A stretch of DNA of 60,093 bases. It comes from Desulfurobacterium indicum (lineage in GTDB: Bacteria > Aquificota > Aquificia > Desulfurobacteriales > Desulfurobacteriaceae). Position numbers and translations under genes: made by a program. Every line of letters starts with the position of its first letter. The stretch's first letter is position 1. Positions 19,645 to 29,487 of this stretch are shown piece by piece. Under the pieces are notes generated by a model. The model ran no database searches. It was given only the letters and a program-made list of their open reading frames with translations, and was not told where the DNA came from. The stretch lies in the NCBI RefSeq assembly GCF_001968985.1, contig NZ_MOEN01000009.1:1-60093 (forward strand), given 5' to 3'.

Positions 19645-21371
19645 TTTTCCCGCTCACCGTAGATTTTTATGAGATTTTTGTAGGTGGATTCTATTTTTTC
19701 TTCAATGTTTTCAGGCACTGATTTTAAAAATCTTAACTTTACAATTTCTTCAACGATTTTCTGTCCCTTCAACGTTTTAATAGGAATTGCTGCTTCTTTT
19801 AAGCAGGCCTGCCACCAGTCATACAGGCTTTTCAAGACTTTCGCGAGTGCTATCTGCTTTTCAGGCGGACAGTAGGCATCTATCGGGTCAAATGCGTTCT
19901 GCTGAAGGAAAACTTCTTTAACTAGATTTGCTATTTCAACCGTGAGTTTTTGCTCTTCTGGAAGTGCTTCGGATCCAAGAAGTTTAACAATTCGCTGAAG
20001 TTTGTCGTCTTCCTGGAGGAGTTTCATCATCCAGCTTCTGAGTTCGTACCACTCCTTGTATATATCTTCCCACCAGACTCTTACAGTTTCACCATAGGCA
20101 CTGTAACTTTGGGTGTAATTGATTGCAGGATAGAATCTTGCATTTGCAAGTTCTTTGTCAAGTGCCCAGAAAACACTTGTGAAACGTCTTGTGTGTCTTG
20201 TTACAGGTTCGGAGAAATCTCCTCCCGGCGGTGAAACGGCACCTATTATTGATAGGGAGCCAACTTTACCTGACATTGTTTCTACAAAGCCCGCTCTTTC
20301 ATAAACACCGGCTATTCGGGATGAAAGGTATGCAGGAAATCCTTCTTCTATAGGAAGTTCCCCCATCCTCGTGGAGAGTTCCCTCATGGCTTCGGCCCAT
20401 CGAGATGTGGAATCTGCCATTAAGGCTACGTGGTATCCCATGTCTCTGAAATATTCGGCTATGGTTATACCGAGATATATAGAAGCTTCTCTTGCCGATA
20501 CGGGCATGTTTGATGTGTTTGCTATAAGGATTGTTCTTTCGATAAGTTTTTTGCCCGTTTTCGGATCTTCAAGTTCCGGAAATTTTTCAAGAACCTCTGT
20601 CATTTCATTCCCGCGTTCCCCACAGCCTATGTAAACGATGATATCTGCATCACACCATTTTGCGAGCGTCTGTTGCAGAATTGTTTTTCCAGTTCCGAAT
20701 CCACCGGGAATGGAAGCCGTTCCTCCTTTTGCTATTGGGAAGAGAAAATCAATGATTCTTTGACCTGTAATAAGTGGTGTATCAGGCTTTAATCTTTTTC
20801 TGTATTTCCTTCCGAATCTTACCGGCCATTCCTGGATCATAGTTAGTTTTCTTCCATTATGAAAGCAGAGAAGTTCCTCGTTTATTGTGTAGTCTCCTTC
20901 TTCTTTTATCTCTTCTATAACTCCTTCTATGCCGTTGGGAATTGTAAGAAAATGTTTAATCGAGCTTTCTTTGACATAACCAAAAATATCCCCTTCTTCT
21001 ACTTCATCTCCTTTTTTCAGTAAAGGGACAAAGTGCCATTTTTTATCTTTAGATAATGGATATACAGAAGCTCCTTTTTCTATTCTTTCTCCCAGTTTCA
21101 TGAGGGGTCTTTCAATTCCGTCGTATATAGAACCTAAAAGGCCAGGGCCTAATATTGCTTTAAGCATTTCTCCTGAGAGAATTACCGGTTCTCCGAGTTT
21201 CAATCCTTCTGTGGCTTCGTAAACTTGGACGGTAATAGTATCTCTTTCTACGGAAACGATTTCACCTATTAGTTTGTCTTTGCCGACGTAAGCCACTTCA
21301 AGTAGTTTCGGTGATTCATTTTCAAGGGTTGCTTTTACTATTGGTCCTGATATGTAAGTTATTCTTGCCAT
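19641..21371 (-). CDS. atpA: V/A-type ATP synthase subunit A (catalytic)
   Basis: The catalytic nucleotide-binding subunit, 576 residues. The Walker A is PGGFGTGKT near residue 225 (many family members have GPFGSGKT), followed by the catalytic-Glu segment GCGERGNEM, the [13 protein letters not shown] motif with Walker B upstream (HVALMADS), and the family's bulge/non-homologous region in residues 110-190. In an autotroph or chemolithotroph the complex would most likely make ATP from the ion gradient; in others it pumps. Four bases separate it from subunit E. Confidence 0.97.
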   Translation of the reverse strand: MARITYISGPIVKATLENESPKLLEVAYVGKDKLIGEIVSVERDTITVQVYEATEGLKLGEPVILSGEMLKAILGPGLLGSIYDGIERPLMKLGERIEKGASVYPLSKDKKWHFVPLLKKGDEVEEGDIFGYVKESSIKHFLTIPNGIEGVIEEIKEEGDYTINEELLCFHNGRKLTMIQEWPVRFGRKYRKRLKPDTPLITGQRIIDFLFPIAKGGTASIPGGFGTGKTILQQTLAKWCDADIIVYIGCGERGNEMTEVLEKFPELEDPKTGKKLIERTILIANTSNMPVSAREASIYLGITIAEYFRDMGYHVALMADSTSRWAEAMRELSTRMGELPIEEGFPAYLSSRIAGVYERAGFVETMSGKVGSLSIIGAVSPPGGDFSEPVTRHTRRFTSVFWALDKELANARFYPAINYTQSYSAYGETVRVWWEDIYKEWYELRSWMMKLLQEDDKLQRIVKLLGSEALPEEQKLTVEIANLVKEVFLQQNAFDPIDAYCPPEKQIALAKVLKSLYDWWQACLKEAAIPIKTLKGQKIVEEIVKLRFLKSVPENIEEKIESTYKNLIKIYGEREK

Positions 21372-21374
21372 TTA

Positions 21375-21929
21375 TTAACCCTCTAAAATAGAAGCGATTT
21401 CTCTATCTATTTCTCCTTTGAATTCTTCAAGAATACTATCCAGAGAAAACTCTATTACCATTCTGTCGTGTTTAAAAATGACTCCGTTTATGTCGGTGCT
21501 TTCTGTGATGGTATATTTGTTGCCGACTGCCTTTTTAACCTGTTCTTTGAAAGAGGGAGATACTATTATCGTGCCGTCGTTAAAATTGTTCTTTATCCAG
21601 ACGATAAAGCATTCCAGCATCATGGGAAAACGTTCTTTCAGCCGTTTCCTTAACTCTTTAACAAGTTCTTCTCTGACATGGACTTCTTTGTCTTCTACGG
21701 CTTTTCTGATTTTTGCGTCTATTTCTGCCATGGCGTTGAACTTGAATGATTCGAGTTCTATTTGAGCGGCTTTTAGCTTTTCCTGATATAGTCTTCTGCC
21801 TTCACGCTCTGCTTCTATCAATTTTTCCTGAGCAAAGGCTTTCGCAGAATTTACTCTGTCCCTTGCTATCTCTTTTGCCCTTTCAAGAACCTTATCTTTG
21901 AATTTACTGAAGTCTGACTCCGAGAACAC
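21375..21929 (-). CDS. atpE: V/A-type ATP synthase subunit E (peripheral stalk)
   Basis: A 184-residue protein with a long N-terminal coiled coil (residues 5-80, many Ala/Glu/Lys/Arg) and a C-terminal alpha/beta domain (residues 100-184). With G/H it builds the peripheral stalk holding the A3B3 head. Assignment rests on length, coiled coil and position between F and A. Overlaps subunit F by 26 bases. Confidence 0.85.
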   Translation of the reverse strand: MFSESDFSKFKDKVLERAKEIARDRVNSAKAFAQEKLIEAEREGRRLYQEKLKAAQIELESFKFNAMAEIDAKIRKAVEDKEVHVREELVKELRKRLKERFPMMLECFIVWIKNNFNDGTIIVSPSFKEQVKKAVGNKYTITESTDINGVIFKHDRMVIEFSLDSILEEFKGEIDREIASILEG

Positions 21930-22209
21930 TTGCCAAAAACTCCTTTAAGCTTTGTTTAGATGTTGTTCCATCAATTGACGGAACAAATACTACTGCCGGT
22001 AAAGCTTTCTTTCCAAGTTTTTTCTTTAACTCTTTGTCGAAAGCGTCGGCAAATTTTTCTGATACTACCAGAATTGCCACTTCCGGATCGGAAAGGATTT
22101 CAGAAGTAACATTTTTGAAAGCAGTTTCATCTTCTGCCGTTGCTGTTTCAAGTCCTGCAAGCTTAAAACCCACGCATTCGTCTTCCGTTCCAACAAATAT
22201 GATTCTCAT
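21904..22209 (-). CDS. atpF: V/A-type ATP synthase subunit F (central stalk)
   Basis: A 101-residue Rossmann-like protein (IIFVGTEDECVGFKLAG at the start; VAILVVSEKFAD in the middle) that caps subunit D in the rotor and influences coupling. The FVGxxD/EECxGFxLAG opening and the length are typical of the family. It overlaps the K subunit stop by 4 bases. Confidence 0.93.
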   Translation of the reverse strand: MRIIFVGTEDECVGFKLAGLETATAEDETAFKNVTSEILSDPEVAILVVSEKFADAFDKELKKKLGKKALPAVVFVPSIDGTTSKQSLKEFLASVLGVRLQ

Positions 22210-22484
22210 CCTACTTTTCCCAGTATTAAGATGGCTATGATTAGTCCGTAAATGGCAATACCTTCAGCAAGTCCTAAAAATACGATTGCTTTTCCCGAAA
22301 TTTCGGGTTTTTCACCTATTGCTCCCATTGCTGCTGAGCCGACAAGACCGACAGCGGCTCCGGCTGCTATTGTTGAGCAGGCTACGGATATTGCAGCTGA
22401 CAGATATGCCCACATTGCATCACCGGCCAGAGCGATTGCCGGAAACATTACTAAAAGAAGCGTTCTTAGTGCTGTTTTTCTCAT
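22206..22484 (-). CDS. atpK: V/A-type ATP synthase proteolipid subunit K (c ring)
   Basis: A 92-residue proteolipid with a hydrophobic leader-like N-terminus (residues 5-21, ending ALAG), then two membrane helices (about 27-53 and 64-90). The ion-binding carboxylate is Glu74 in FLGLAEGIAIYG. There is one hairpin per subunit, as in Thermus-type enzymes and unlike the duplicated eukaryotic c. No helix-1 Gln and no Thr/Ser after Glu74 are seen, which argues mildly for proton rather than sodium coupling. Overlaps I and F by 4 bases. Confidence 0.94.
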   Translation of the reverse strand: MRKTALRTLLLVMFPAIALAGDAMWAYLSAAISVACSTIAAGAAVGLVGSAAMGAIGEKPEISGKAIVFLGLAEGIAIYGLIIAILILGKVG

Positions 22485-24298
22485 TTCTCTTCCTCCAATT
22501 TGAATGGCTTGAAGGGTTTTCCTCCACCTTTGAAAAACTTTCCGAAAAATTCGTAGTATTCGAGTCTCATTGTTTGAATTGAAACTACGAGAGCTTCAAG
22601 GACAATGACGATGATGTTACCTATTATCATGGTAATCCAGTATCCTGCTCCGTGATGTCCATCTGGTGATATAGCTCTTGCAATTGTGAAAATTGCAAGC
22701 ATGAGAGCTGCATGTGCAAGGGCAAATGCGCCAAGTCTTACGAAAGATACAGTCCCTGTTATATTTTCAAGTAGTGACATAAAACCGTCAAGGAAAGAGC
22801 CGAAAACCTGCTTTTTCTTGTAAATTTCATATCCTACGGTGATTATAACCATCACGGCAACTATGATTAGTTCGGTTTTTACATTTCCTTTAAATACTAC
22901 TGCCTTTATGGCAATACCTATTAAAAACCAGTAAATTAAAAACCACAAAATTCCACCTTCTCCTGCTAGCATCTCTCCGAATTCTTTTTTTCTGTATTGT
23001 GTGATTATGTTAAGTATAAATCCTACTGAAAGCACAAGTATGCCTATTGCTATACTGAATATGATAAGTTTGTCTATGTTTTCCATTGGATTAAAGAGTA
23101 GAGGATGGATCAGATGTTCGTCTCCGAAAACTGAACCATAGAGAAGACCAAAAATTGCAGAGCTTATTCCGCAGAATATCAAAACTTTACCGTAACTTTT
23201 AAAGGTTTCTGTTTTCTTTGAGAGTATGTATCCCGCAATGGAAAGGACTATTCCGTGGCCAACGTCACCGAACATTACGCCAAAGAGCAGAACAAATATA
23301 AAGGCGAAAAAAGGTGTTGGATTAAGTTCCTTGTATGAAGGGTATCCGAAACCTGTTACAAGTTCTTCAAAGGGTTTCAGTAATCTCGGTGTTTTAAGGA
23401 GCACAGGGGCATCTTCAGGTTCGCTGAAGATCACTCTGGAATGTTTTAAAGCTTTTACTATTTCATCCTTTTTATCTTCCGGCACCCATCCTTCGATGAT
23501 GTATCCTTCTGCCGTTCTTTTAACCAGATTTTCAGTTTCAAGTATTTTTTTCATGATATTTAGTTTTCTTATTATTTCTAACAGTTTTTCTCCGTATTCG
23601 TTTACCGCCTTTTCTTTCTCTTTTAGATATAGTTCTCTTGTAGCTAAAACTTTGTTTTTTGTTTCGGTTAGAAAGTCATTATTGTTTAAGACCTTTCCTT
23701 CTGTTTTTTCTATACCTTTTTGAATAACATCTTCTAGATCATCCGTATAGAGTATGGCAACAGCGACGCTGCCCTCGCTTAGCGGTTCATGAACAGTAAA
23801 GGCTTTATAGCTTTTGGCTGTTAGTAGCAGTGATTCTGCCGTGTCGGAAGGAACAAGAACGGCTTTTAATTTTATGAATGACAGGTTTTTGACAAGAGTT
23901 TCAATGTCCAGGTCTTCTCTAAGTGTTTCTTTTACTTTTTCTGCTGTAAGGACATCTTTTGTTCGTTGTTCTACTTTTTTTCCTTCAGAAGATAACTTAT
24001 CTATGATTTTGGATATGTCATTAAGTATGACCTCTATTTTGTCTATTTCTCTTGGAATTTCCTCAAGCTGAATATCCCTGACTTCTACTATTTTTTCTTG
24101 AACACCAAGGGCATCAAGGTTGCTTTTCGCAAGAGAAAGCAGTGTATCTACACGGTTAATTTCTGTTTCAAAGATTCTGTTTTTGTTTCTGTCATCTATG
24201 TGAAGTGCTCCGATTTTTCCCAGAGATTCTATTTCCGTGTCAAGGTATTCTTCTGGTATTGTGATTGTTACTCTATACATCTTTTCCGGAAAAATCAT
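22481..24298 (-). CDS. atpI: V/A-type ATP synthase subunit I (membrane stator, a-like)
   Basis: The stator subunit that forms the ion half-channels against the c ring. A cytosolic N-terminal half (residues 1-330) with coiled-coil arms is followed by a membrane half with about seven to eight helices (from about residue 335), including the GVMFGDVGHG motif and the conserved functional region SFVRLGAFALAHAALM (essential Arg) and late ISPDGHHGAGYW. 605 residues. Shares one base with the stop codon of the C gene (TAATG). Confidence 0.95.
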   Translation of the reverse strand: MIFPEKMYRVTITIPEEYLDTEIESLGKIGALHIDDRNKNRIFETEINRVDTLLSLAKSNLDALGVQEKIVEVRDIQLEEIPREIDKIEVILNDISKIIDKLSSEGKKVEQRTKDVLTAEKVKETLREDLDIETLVKNLSFIKLKAVLVPSDTAESLLLTAKSYKAFTVHEPLSEGSVAVAILYTDDLEDVIQKGIEKTEGKVLNNNDFLTETKNKVLATRELYLKEKEKAVNEYGEKLLEIIRKLNIMKKILETENLVKRTAEGYIIEGWVPEDKKDEIVKALKHSRVIFSEPEDAPVLLKTPRLLKPFEELVTGFGYPSYKELNPTPFFAFIFVLLFGVMFGDVGHGIVLSIAGYILSKKTETFKSYGKVLIFCGISSAIFGLLYGSVFGDEHLIHPLLFNPMENIDKLIIFSIAIGILVLSVGFILNIITQYRKKEFGEMLAGEGGILWFLIYWFLIGIAIKAVVFKGNVKTELIIVAVMVIITVGYEIYKKKQVFGSFLDGFMSLLENITGTVSFVRLGAFALAHAALMLAIFTIARAISPDGHHGAGYWITMIIGNIIVIVLEALVVSIQTMRLEYYEFFGKFFKGGGKPFKPFKLEEEK

Positions 24299-25143
24299 TA
24301 TACACCTACCAACATTCTTTTAATTTCTTTTTCTGGAAGTCCGAAGTAGATTCCCTCTATACATGCTTTTAAATTTTTTATTTCAATTTCTTTTAGTCTT
24401 AACAGCGCGAAAGGTATTGAAAGCTTAAAAGGATAACCGAACCATACTTTGTTTACGGTATTTATATGATATCTGTAAAGTTCTTTTCTTAAGTCGGTGA
24501 AATCTTTAACCGGATTTTTAAAAATTTCCGGAAATGCATAGGTTATATTTGAAAGTTTATCTACTTCCAGTAGCTTTTTTATGTTTTTGTCATTTATTTC
24601 GTTCCCAAATGGAATTATAAAGTTGAGTATGCTTTTTTCGTCAAGTTTGTAGATAAATTTGAGCCGAACAGCAGTCATTATATTTATCAGGTCAAAGTAA
24701 CTTCCTGCAATGGTTTTTAAATCTTTCCTGTCTTCTCTGTCAAGATTGTTTATTGCTTTTTTTAGAGATTCTACGTATTCTTTGTCCATTTTACTGAAAA
24801 GCTTTCTGGCGTCTTTTCTGCTTTTAAGTTTCTTTTTCTTTTCTCTGAGTTCTTTTCTTCCCATAAAGAAAAGAAAGAAGACTTCTTTTTCCCTTTTTGA
24901 AAGTTTGTCGGTAACTTTTTTGTAGAGGTATTGAAAATAAGCGTCAAGCCCTTTTGACATAGATTTTTCCAGAGCGGATTTTATAAACTTTTCATAGGGA
25001 GTGCTTTTTATCGTGACGAGTATATCACCGACTGTGGTTGCTGTTACTAGCTGTTCAAAGGTGCTTTTTTCCAGCAACGTTGACTTTATCGTCCGGCACA
25101 TGGCGTTTGTATAGCTAAATTTAAGAGGTCTCGTTAACCACAA
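24298..25143 (-). CDS. atpC: V/A-type ATP synthase subunit C
   Basis: Subunit C links the rotor shaft D/F to the proteolipid ring. The 281-residue, helix-rich basic protein contains the family features LxFSYTNAMCRTIKSTLL near the start and a KSTPYEKFI segment, and ends with the IEIKNLKACIEGIYFGLP motif characteristic of C/d subunits. Overlaps H/G by 10 bases and touches I. Confidence 0.9.
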   Translation of the reverse strand: MWLTRPLKFSYTNAMCRTIKSTLLEKSTFEQLVTATTVGDILVTIKSTPYEKFIKSALEKSMSKGLDAYFQYLYKKVTDKLSKREKEVFFLFFMGRKELREKKKKLKSRKDARKLFSKMDKEYVESLKKAINNLDREDRKDLKTIAGSYFDLINIMTAVRLKFIYKLDEKSILNFIIPFGNEINDKNIKKLLEVDKLSNITYAFPEIFKNPVKDFTDLRKELYRYHINTVNKVWFGYPFKLSIPFALLRLKEIEIKNLKACIEGIYFGLPEKEIKRMLVGV

Positions 25144-25454
25144 ATCCTCCCCCTAAGGTCCTCAAATATCTTTTCAATAAACTTTTCCCTGTTTTCTTCG
25201 GAAAGCTTTTCGAATCCAAATATGATCTTTTCAAGTTCAGATTCTTTTTCTCTTCTGTATTTTTCAACTTCCTGACGGATCTTTTCAGAGAGTTTCTCTT
25301 TTTCTTTTTCGGCTTTTTCTATGTAGGAATTGATAATTCTGGAGTAGCTTTTATTGGCTTCTTCGATAATCTGAGAAGCAGAGCCTTCTGCAGATTTAAC
25401 TATCGAAGAAGCTTGCTCATCAAGGTTCAAGAGGCTTTTTGTAAGATTCCCCAT
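25134..25454 (-). CDS. atpH: V/A-type ATP synthase subunit G/H (peripheral stalk)
   Basis: A 106-residue, almost entirely coiled-coil protein rich in Glu, Lys and Ser, of the G/H stalk type that pairs with subunit E. It is the first gene of the ATPase set and overlaps the end of radA by 35 bases, with GAGG just before its ATG, so the ATPase genes appear to be transcribed as an extension of the glmS-purU-radA unit. Sequence conservation in this family is low; the call leans on position, length and heptad-rich sequence. Confidence 0.82.
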   Translation of the reverse strand: MGNLTKSLLNLDEQASSIVKSAEGSASQIIEEANKSYSRIINSYIEKAEKEKEKLSEKIRQEVEKYRREKESELEKIIFGFEKLSEENREKFIEKIFEDLRGRICG

Positions 25455-26796
25455 CTTGTTGTTCCTCTATAGCTATTTTAACTGCCTCTTTTAATAATTT
25501 TAGCTTATTATTCTTTTTCTGTAAAGCTGGGAAAAGAGCCTGGAATCCGTTCTTTTCTATTTCTTTTATTCGCATTTCTTCAAGCCGTACACTTCTTATC
25601 TCTCCGGACAATCCTATTTCTCCAAAGACGGCAATATTTTCCTTAACAGGTTTTCCGAGATAACTTGATGCAATTGCCAGAGCTACGGGTAGGTCAACAG
25701 CTGGTTCTTTTATTTTTACACCGCCGACTATGTTTACAAAGATGTCAAAATTTCTCAATGGATATCCCAACTCTTTCTCAAGAACGGCGATGATGATGGA
25801 AAGTCGGTTTGCATCTATTCCTTTTGCCCTTCTCTGAGGGGTTGAGAAAACAGCTCTTGAAACGAGAGCTTGAACTTCTAAAAGGAGTGGTCTTGTTCCT
25901 TCTATACCGCAGTAGATAGTAGAGCCGGGTTTTCCGACAGGTCGTTCTGATAAGAAAAAGAGGGAGGGATTCTTAACCTCTTTCAATCCTTTTTCTTCCA
26001 TTTGAAAAACTGCTATCTCTCCCGTTGAACCAAAACGGTTTTTTAGCGCTTTTAAAATTCTAAAATTGTGACCTCTGTCTCCCTCAAACTGGTAAACTGC
26101 ATCAACAATGTGTTCGAGAACCTTTGGTCCTGCTATTGAGCCTTCTTTGTTAACATGTCCTACGATGAATGTGGTTATTCCTTTTGATTTTGATAAGTTA
26201 GTTATAAAGGCTGTTCCTTCTCTTACTTGAGATACTGACCCTGCAGCTGATTCAATGTGTGGAAGATAAACCGTTTGGATAGAATCTATTATTAAAAACG
26301 CCGGTTTTTCCTTCTCTATAAAATTTTTTATTTCTTCGAGGTTGTTATTTGCAAGAACGAGTATGTTCGGACTTGATATTTCAAGTCTTCTTGCTCTCAT
26401 GGATATCTGTTGAGGAGATTCTTCGGAAGAAATGTAAAAGACTTTTCCGTAATTTGACAGCTTTTCGGAAAGCTGGAGTAAAAAGGTGGATTTACCTATG
26501 CCAGGTTCACCGGATAGAAGGGACACGGAACCTTTTACGATACCACCGCCTGCAACTCTGTCAAACTCCTCAATTCTGGACAGATATCGTTCTTTTTCTA
26601 TTTCGCATATTTCTGTAATAGGTGTTGGTTTTTCAGAAGAAGCATTAATCCATGAAACCGATACTTTGTTTCTATGTTTGGATATTACTTCTTCTACAAA
26701 AGTACCCCATTCACCGCATTCAGGACACCTTCCCGACCAGGTGGGGCTTTTATACCCGCACGATTGACAAACGTAAACAGTTTTTTTCTTAGCCAT
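25420..26796 (-). CDS. radA: DNA repair protein RadA
   Basis: RadA (Sms) is a hexameric RecA-like ATPase that drives branch migration during recombinational repair. Domains in order: N-terminal C4 zinc finger (CQSCGYKSPTWSGRCPECGEW), Walker A GEPGIGKST near residue 97, the RadA-specific KNRFG motif near residue 250, and a C-terminal Lon-like P domain (VGGVKIKEPAVDLPVALAIA). 458 residues, the normal length. It sits three bases after purU and runs into the ATPase stalk gene. Confidence 0.96.
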   Translation of the reverse strand: MAKKKTVYVCQSCGYKSPTWSGRCPECGEWGTFVEEVISKHRNKVSVSWINASSEKPTPITEICEIEKERYLSRIEEFDRVAGGGIVKGSVSLLSGEPGIGKSTFLLQLSEKLSNYGKVFYISSEESPQQISMRARRLEISSPNILVLANNNLEEIKNFIEKEKPAFLIIDSIQTVYLPHIESAAGSVSQVREGTAFITNLSKSKGITTFIVGHVNKEGSIAGPKVLEHIVDAVYQFEGDRGHNFRILKALKNRFGSTGEIAVFQMEEKGLKEVKNPSLFFLSERPVGKPGSTIYCGIEGTRPLLLEVQALVSRAVFSTPQRRAKGIDANRLSIIIAVLEKELGYPLRNFDIFVNIVGGVKIKEPAVDLPVALAIASSYLGKPVKENIAVFGEIGLSGEIRSVRLEEMRIKEIEKNGFQALFPALQKKNNKLKLLKEAVKIAIEEQQDGESYKKPLEP

Positions 26797-26799
26797 CTC

Positions 26800-27654
26800 T
26801 TAATCAAAAATAACCGTTTTGTTGTCGTAAACAAGTATTTTATTTTCAAGGTGCCATCTTACAGCTTTGGCAAGAACGATTTTTTCAAGATCTCTTCCTT
26901 TTCTTATCATATCTTCAACAGTATCTCTGTGGGTGACTCTAACGACATCCTGTTCAATTATTGGGCCCTGGTCAAGTTCTTCTGTTACGTAATGGCTGGT
27001 TGCTCCGATTATTTTTACTCCTCTTTCATAGGCTCTGTGATATGGACGAGCGCCCACGAATGCCGGGAGGAATGAGTGGTGAATATTTATTATGCGATTT
27101 GGAAATTGTCGGACAAAGTTGTCCGTGAGTATCTGCATGTATCTTGCAAGAATTATGAGGTCAATGCTTTCTTTTTTAAGTAGCTCTATCTCTTTCTCTT
27201 CGACTTCTTTTTTGGTCTCTTTTGTCTTTGGGAAGTGGTAAAAATCCACGCCAAACATTTTTACACCATTTTCAAGGTTACGGTGATTGCTTATTACCAG
27301 TTTTAGATTTCCCTTCATTTCTCCGGTTTTAAACCTGTAAAGCAGGTCGTATAAACAGTGATCATACTTTGAGACAAATATGGCAACGTTTGGTGTTTCG
27401 GTATTAAACTTGAGATTCCATTTCATAGAAAATTTATCTGCTATAAAGGAAAAAGCAGTCGCTATTTTTTCTTTTGGGATTTTAAAATTTTCAAGATCCC
27501 ACTCTATTCTCATGAAAAAAATATGTTTTTGAAAATCGATATGTTGATCGGCATGAATGATGTTACCACCATTTCTGGCTATAAATCCCGTTATTTCTGC
27601 TAAGATGCCTTTTCTGTCAGGACATGATATGAGAAGCGTGGCAGTTTCTTTCAT
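26800..27654 (-). CDS. purU: Formyltetrahydrofolate deformylase
   Basis: Hydrolyses 10-formyl-THF to formate and THF, balancing one-carbon pools and feeding formate to purine synthesis. An N-terminal ACT domain (TATLLISCPDRKGILAEITGFI) precedes the formyltransferase domain, with the catalytic core INIHHSFLPAFVGARPYHRAYERG and the downstream QDVVRVTHRDT. 284 residues. It lies 12 bases after glmS and three before radA. Confidence 0.95.
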   Translation of the reverse strand: MKETATLLISCPDRKGILAEITGFIARNGGNIIHADQHIDFQKHIFFMRIEWDLENFKIPKEKIATAFSFIADKFSMKWNLKFNTETPNVAIFVSKYDHCLYDLLYRFKTGEMKGNLKLVISNHRNLENGVKMFGVDFYHFPKTKETKKEVEEKEIELLKKESIDLIILARYMQILTDNFVRQFPNRIINIHHSFLPAFVGARPYHRAYERGVKIIGATSHYVTEELDQGPIIEQDVVRVTHRDTVEDMIRKGRDLEKIVLAKAVRWHLENKILVYDNKTVIFD

Positions 27655-27666
27655 TGGTCCTCCAGT

Positions 27667-29487
27667 TTATTCAACAGTAACACTTTTTGCAAGGTTTCTC
27701 GGCTGGTCCACATCGTATCCCAGAAAATCTGCTATATGATATGCAAAAAGTTGAAGCGGCACAACCGTAAGAAAGGGATATAAAAGTTCTTCAGTTGTTG
27801 GTATTTCTATGGTGAAATCTGCAAGTTTTTTGATTTCAGGACAGTTTGCATTTGTTACTGCTATGACTTTTCCTTTTCTTGCTTTTACTTCTTCGATGTT
27901 TGAAACTATTTTTTCGTAGACTCTATCTTTAGGAGCTATCACAACAACAGGCATTTTTTCATCTATGAGTGCTATGGGACCGTGTTTCATCTCTCCGGCC
28001 GGGTAACCTTCTGCGTGTATATAACTTATTTCTTTTAGTTTCAGTGCTCCTTCCAGAGCAATCGGATAGTTTACGAATCTTCCAAGATAGAGGGCATCCT
28101 GTGAGTTGTAAAACTCAAGGGCTATATTCCTTATCAGCTTCTTCTCGTTTTCTGAGTCAAGAAAAGTTTTTAATTTTTTTGGTATTTCTGAGAGTTCGTT
28201 TAATAGTTTGTTCTCAGTTTCTTCGTCGATGGTTTTCCTGACTTTTGCTACTTCTACGGCGAATAGAAAAAGAGCAGCCAGCTGTGTTGTAAAAGCTTTT
28301 GTAGATGCTACGCTAATTTCCGGTCCTGCGTGTGTGTAGATTGTATAGTCTGCCTCTCTTGTTATGGTTGAACCTATTACGTTGCATATTGCAACGACCT
28401 TTGCACTTTTCTTTCTGGCAAGTCTAACAGCAGCAAGCGTATCGGCGGTTTCTCCCGATTGAGAAATGGCAATTATTAGTGTTTTTTTATCTATTATTGG
28501 ATTTCTATATCTGTATTCAGACGCGTAATCCACTGATACGGGTATTCGGGATATGGATTCTATGAAAAACTTTCCTATAAGCCCTGCATGAAAAGATGTT
28601 CCGCATGCTACAATCTGGATTTTGTCAAAATTTGTCAAAATTTTTTCATTCTTTTTTTCAAAAATCGACAGTTTTCCTGAGATGGTGTCTGCAATGGCTT
28701 TAGGTTGCTCGTAGATTTCTTTTAACATAAAGTGTTTATATCCGCCTTTTTCGGCTTGAGCTATTGACCAGGGAATTTTTTTAATTTCCTTTTCAACCTT
28801 GTGTCCGTTTAAATCAAATATCTGAACATTATCTGCAGTTACTACGGCACATTCATTGTCGTTAAGAAAAATCACTTTGTTGGTATAAGACAGAAAAGCA
28901 GGTACATCTGAGGCAATAAAATTCTCTCCTTCACCTATTCCTATGACTAAAGGGCTGTCTTTCCTTACACATACTATTTTATCGGGTTCACCTTCGTAGA
29001 TAACAGCGGCAGCATAAGAGCCTTTAAGTTTTGCTACTGCAGATAGAACCGCTTCTTGCAGATTTTTTCCCTTCTGGATTTCTTCCTCTACAAGGTGAGC
29101 TATAACTTCTGTGTCGGTTTGAGACTTGAATTTATGACCTCTGTTTTCGAGAGATTTTTTAAGTTCTGTGAAATTTTCAATTATACCGTTGTGAACTACG
29201 GCTATTTTTCCGCTGCAATCGGTGTGAGGGTGTGCATTGATATCATTTGGTTCTCCATGTGTTGCCCACCTTGTGTGTCCTATAGCCACGTGAGGCAGAG
29301 ACAAGTCTTTGTTAAGTTTAAATTCAAGATTTCTTATTTTTCCGCTTTTCTTGAAAATTTTGAGTTCTCCGGAGTCTATAAAAGCAACTCCTGCAGAATC
29401 ATATCCTCTATATTCCAATCGTTTTAATCCGTTTATGACAATGTTTTTAGCATTATCTTTTCCTATATATCCTACAATTCCACACAC
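27667..29487 (-). CDS. glmS: Glutamine--fructose-6-phosphate aminotransferase
   Basis: Makes glucosamine-6-phosphate for peptidoglycan and LPS. The N-terminal glutaminase domain must begin at a catalytic Cys, so I place the start at GTG 29487 (protein M-CGIVGYIG), with GGAGG six bases upstream; an upstream in-frame start would add a 20-residue extension and block the Cys. Further motifs: EYRGYDSAG, HTRWATHG, two SIS domains (CGTSFHAGL, ISQSGETADT, STKAFTTQ) and the C-terminal PRNLAKSVTVE. About 606 residues. Head of the long minus-strand run and divergent from metK. No glmS ribozyme is apparent in the 102-base gap. Confidence 0.97.
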   Translation of the reverse strand: MCGIVGYIGKDNAKNIVINGLKRLEYRGYDSAGVAFIDSGELKIFKKSGKIRNLEFKLNKDLSLPHVAIGHTRWATHGEPNDINAHPHTDCSGKIAVVHNGIIENFTELKKSLENRGHKFKSQTDTEVIAHLVEEEIQKGKNLQEAVLSAVAKLKGSYAAAVIYEGEPDKIVCVRKDSPLVIGIGEGENFIASDVPAFLSYTNKVIFLNDNECAVVTADNVQIFDLNGHKVEKEIKKIPWSIAQAEKGGYKHFMLKEIYEQPKAIADTISGKLSIFEKKNEKILTNFDKIQIVACGTSFHAGLIGKFFIESISRIPVSVDYASEYRYRNPIIDKKTLIIAISQSGETADTLAAVRLARKKSAKVVAICNVIGSTITREADYTIYTHAGPEISVASTKAFTTQLAALFLFAVEVAKVRKTIDEETENKLLNELSEIPKKLKTFLDSENEKKLIRNIALEFYNSQDALYLGRFVNYPIALEGALKLKEISYIHAEGYPAGEMKHGPIALIDEKMPVVVIAPKDRVYEKIVSNIEEVKARKGKVIAVTNANCPEIKKLADFTIEIPTTEELLYPFLTVVPLQLFAYHIADFLGYDVDQPRNLAKSVTVE

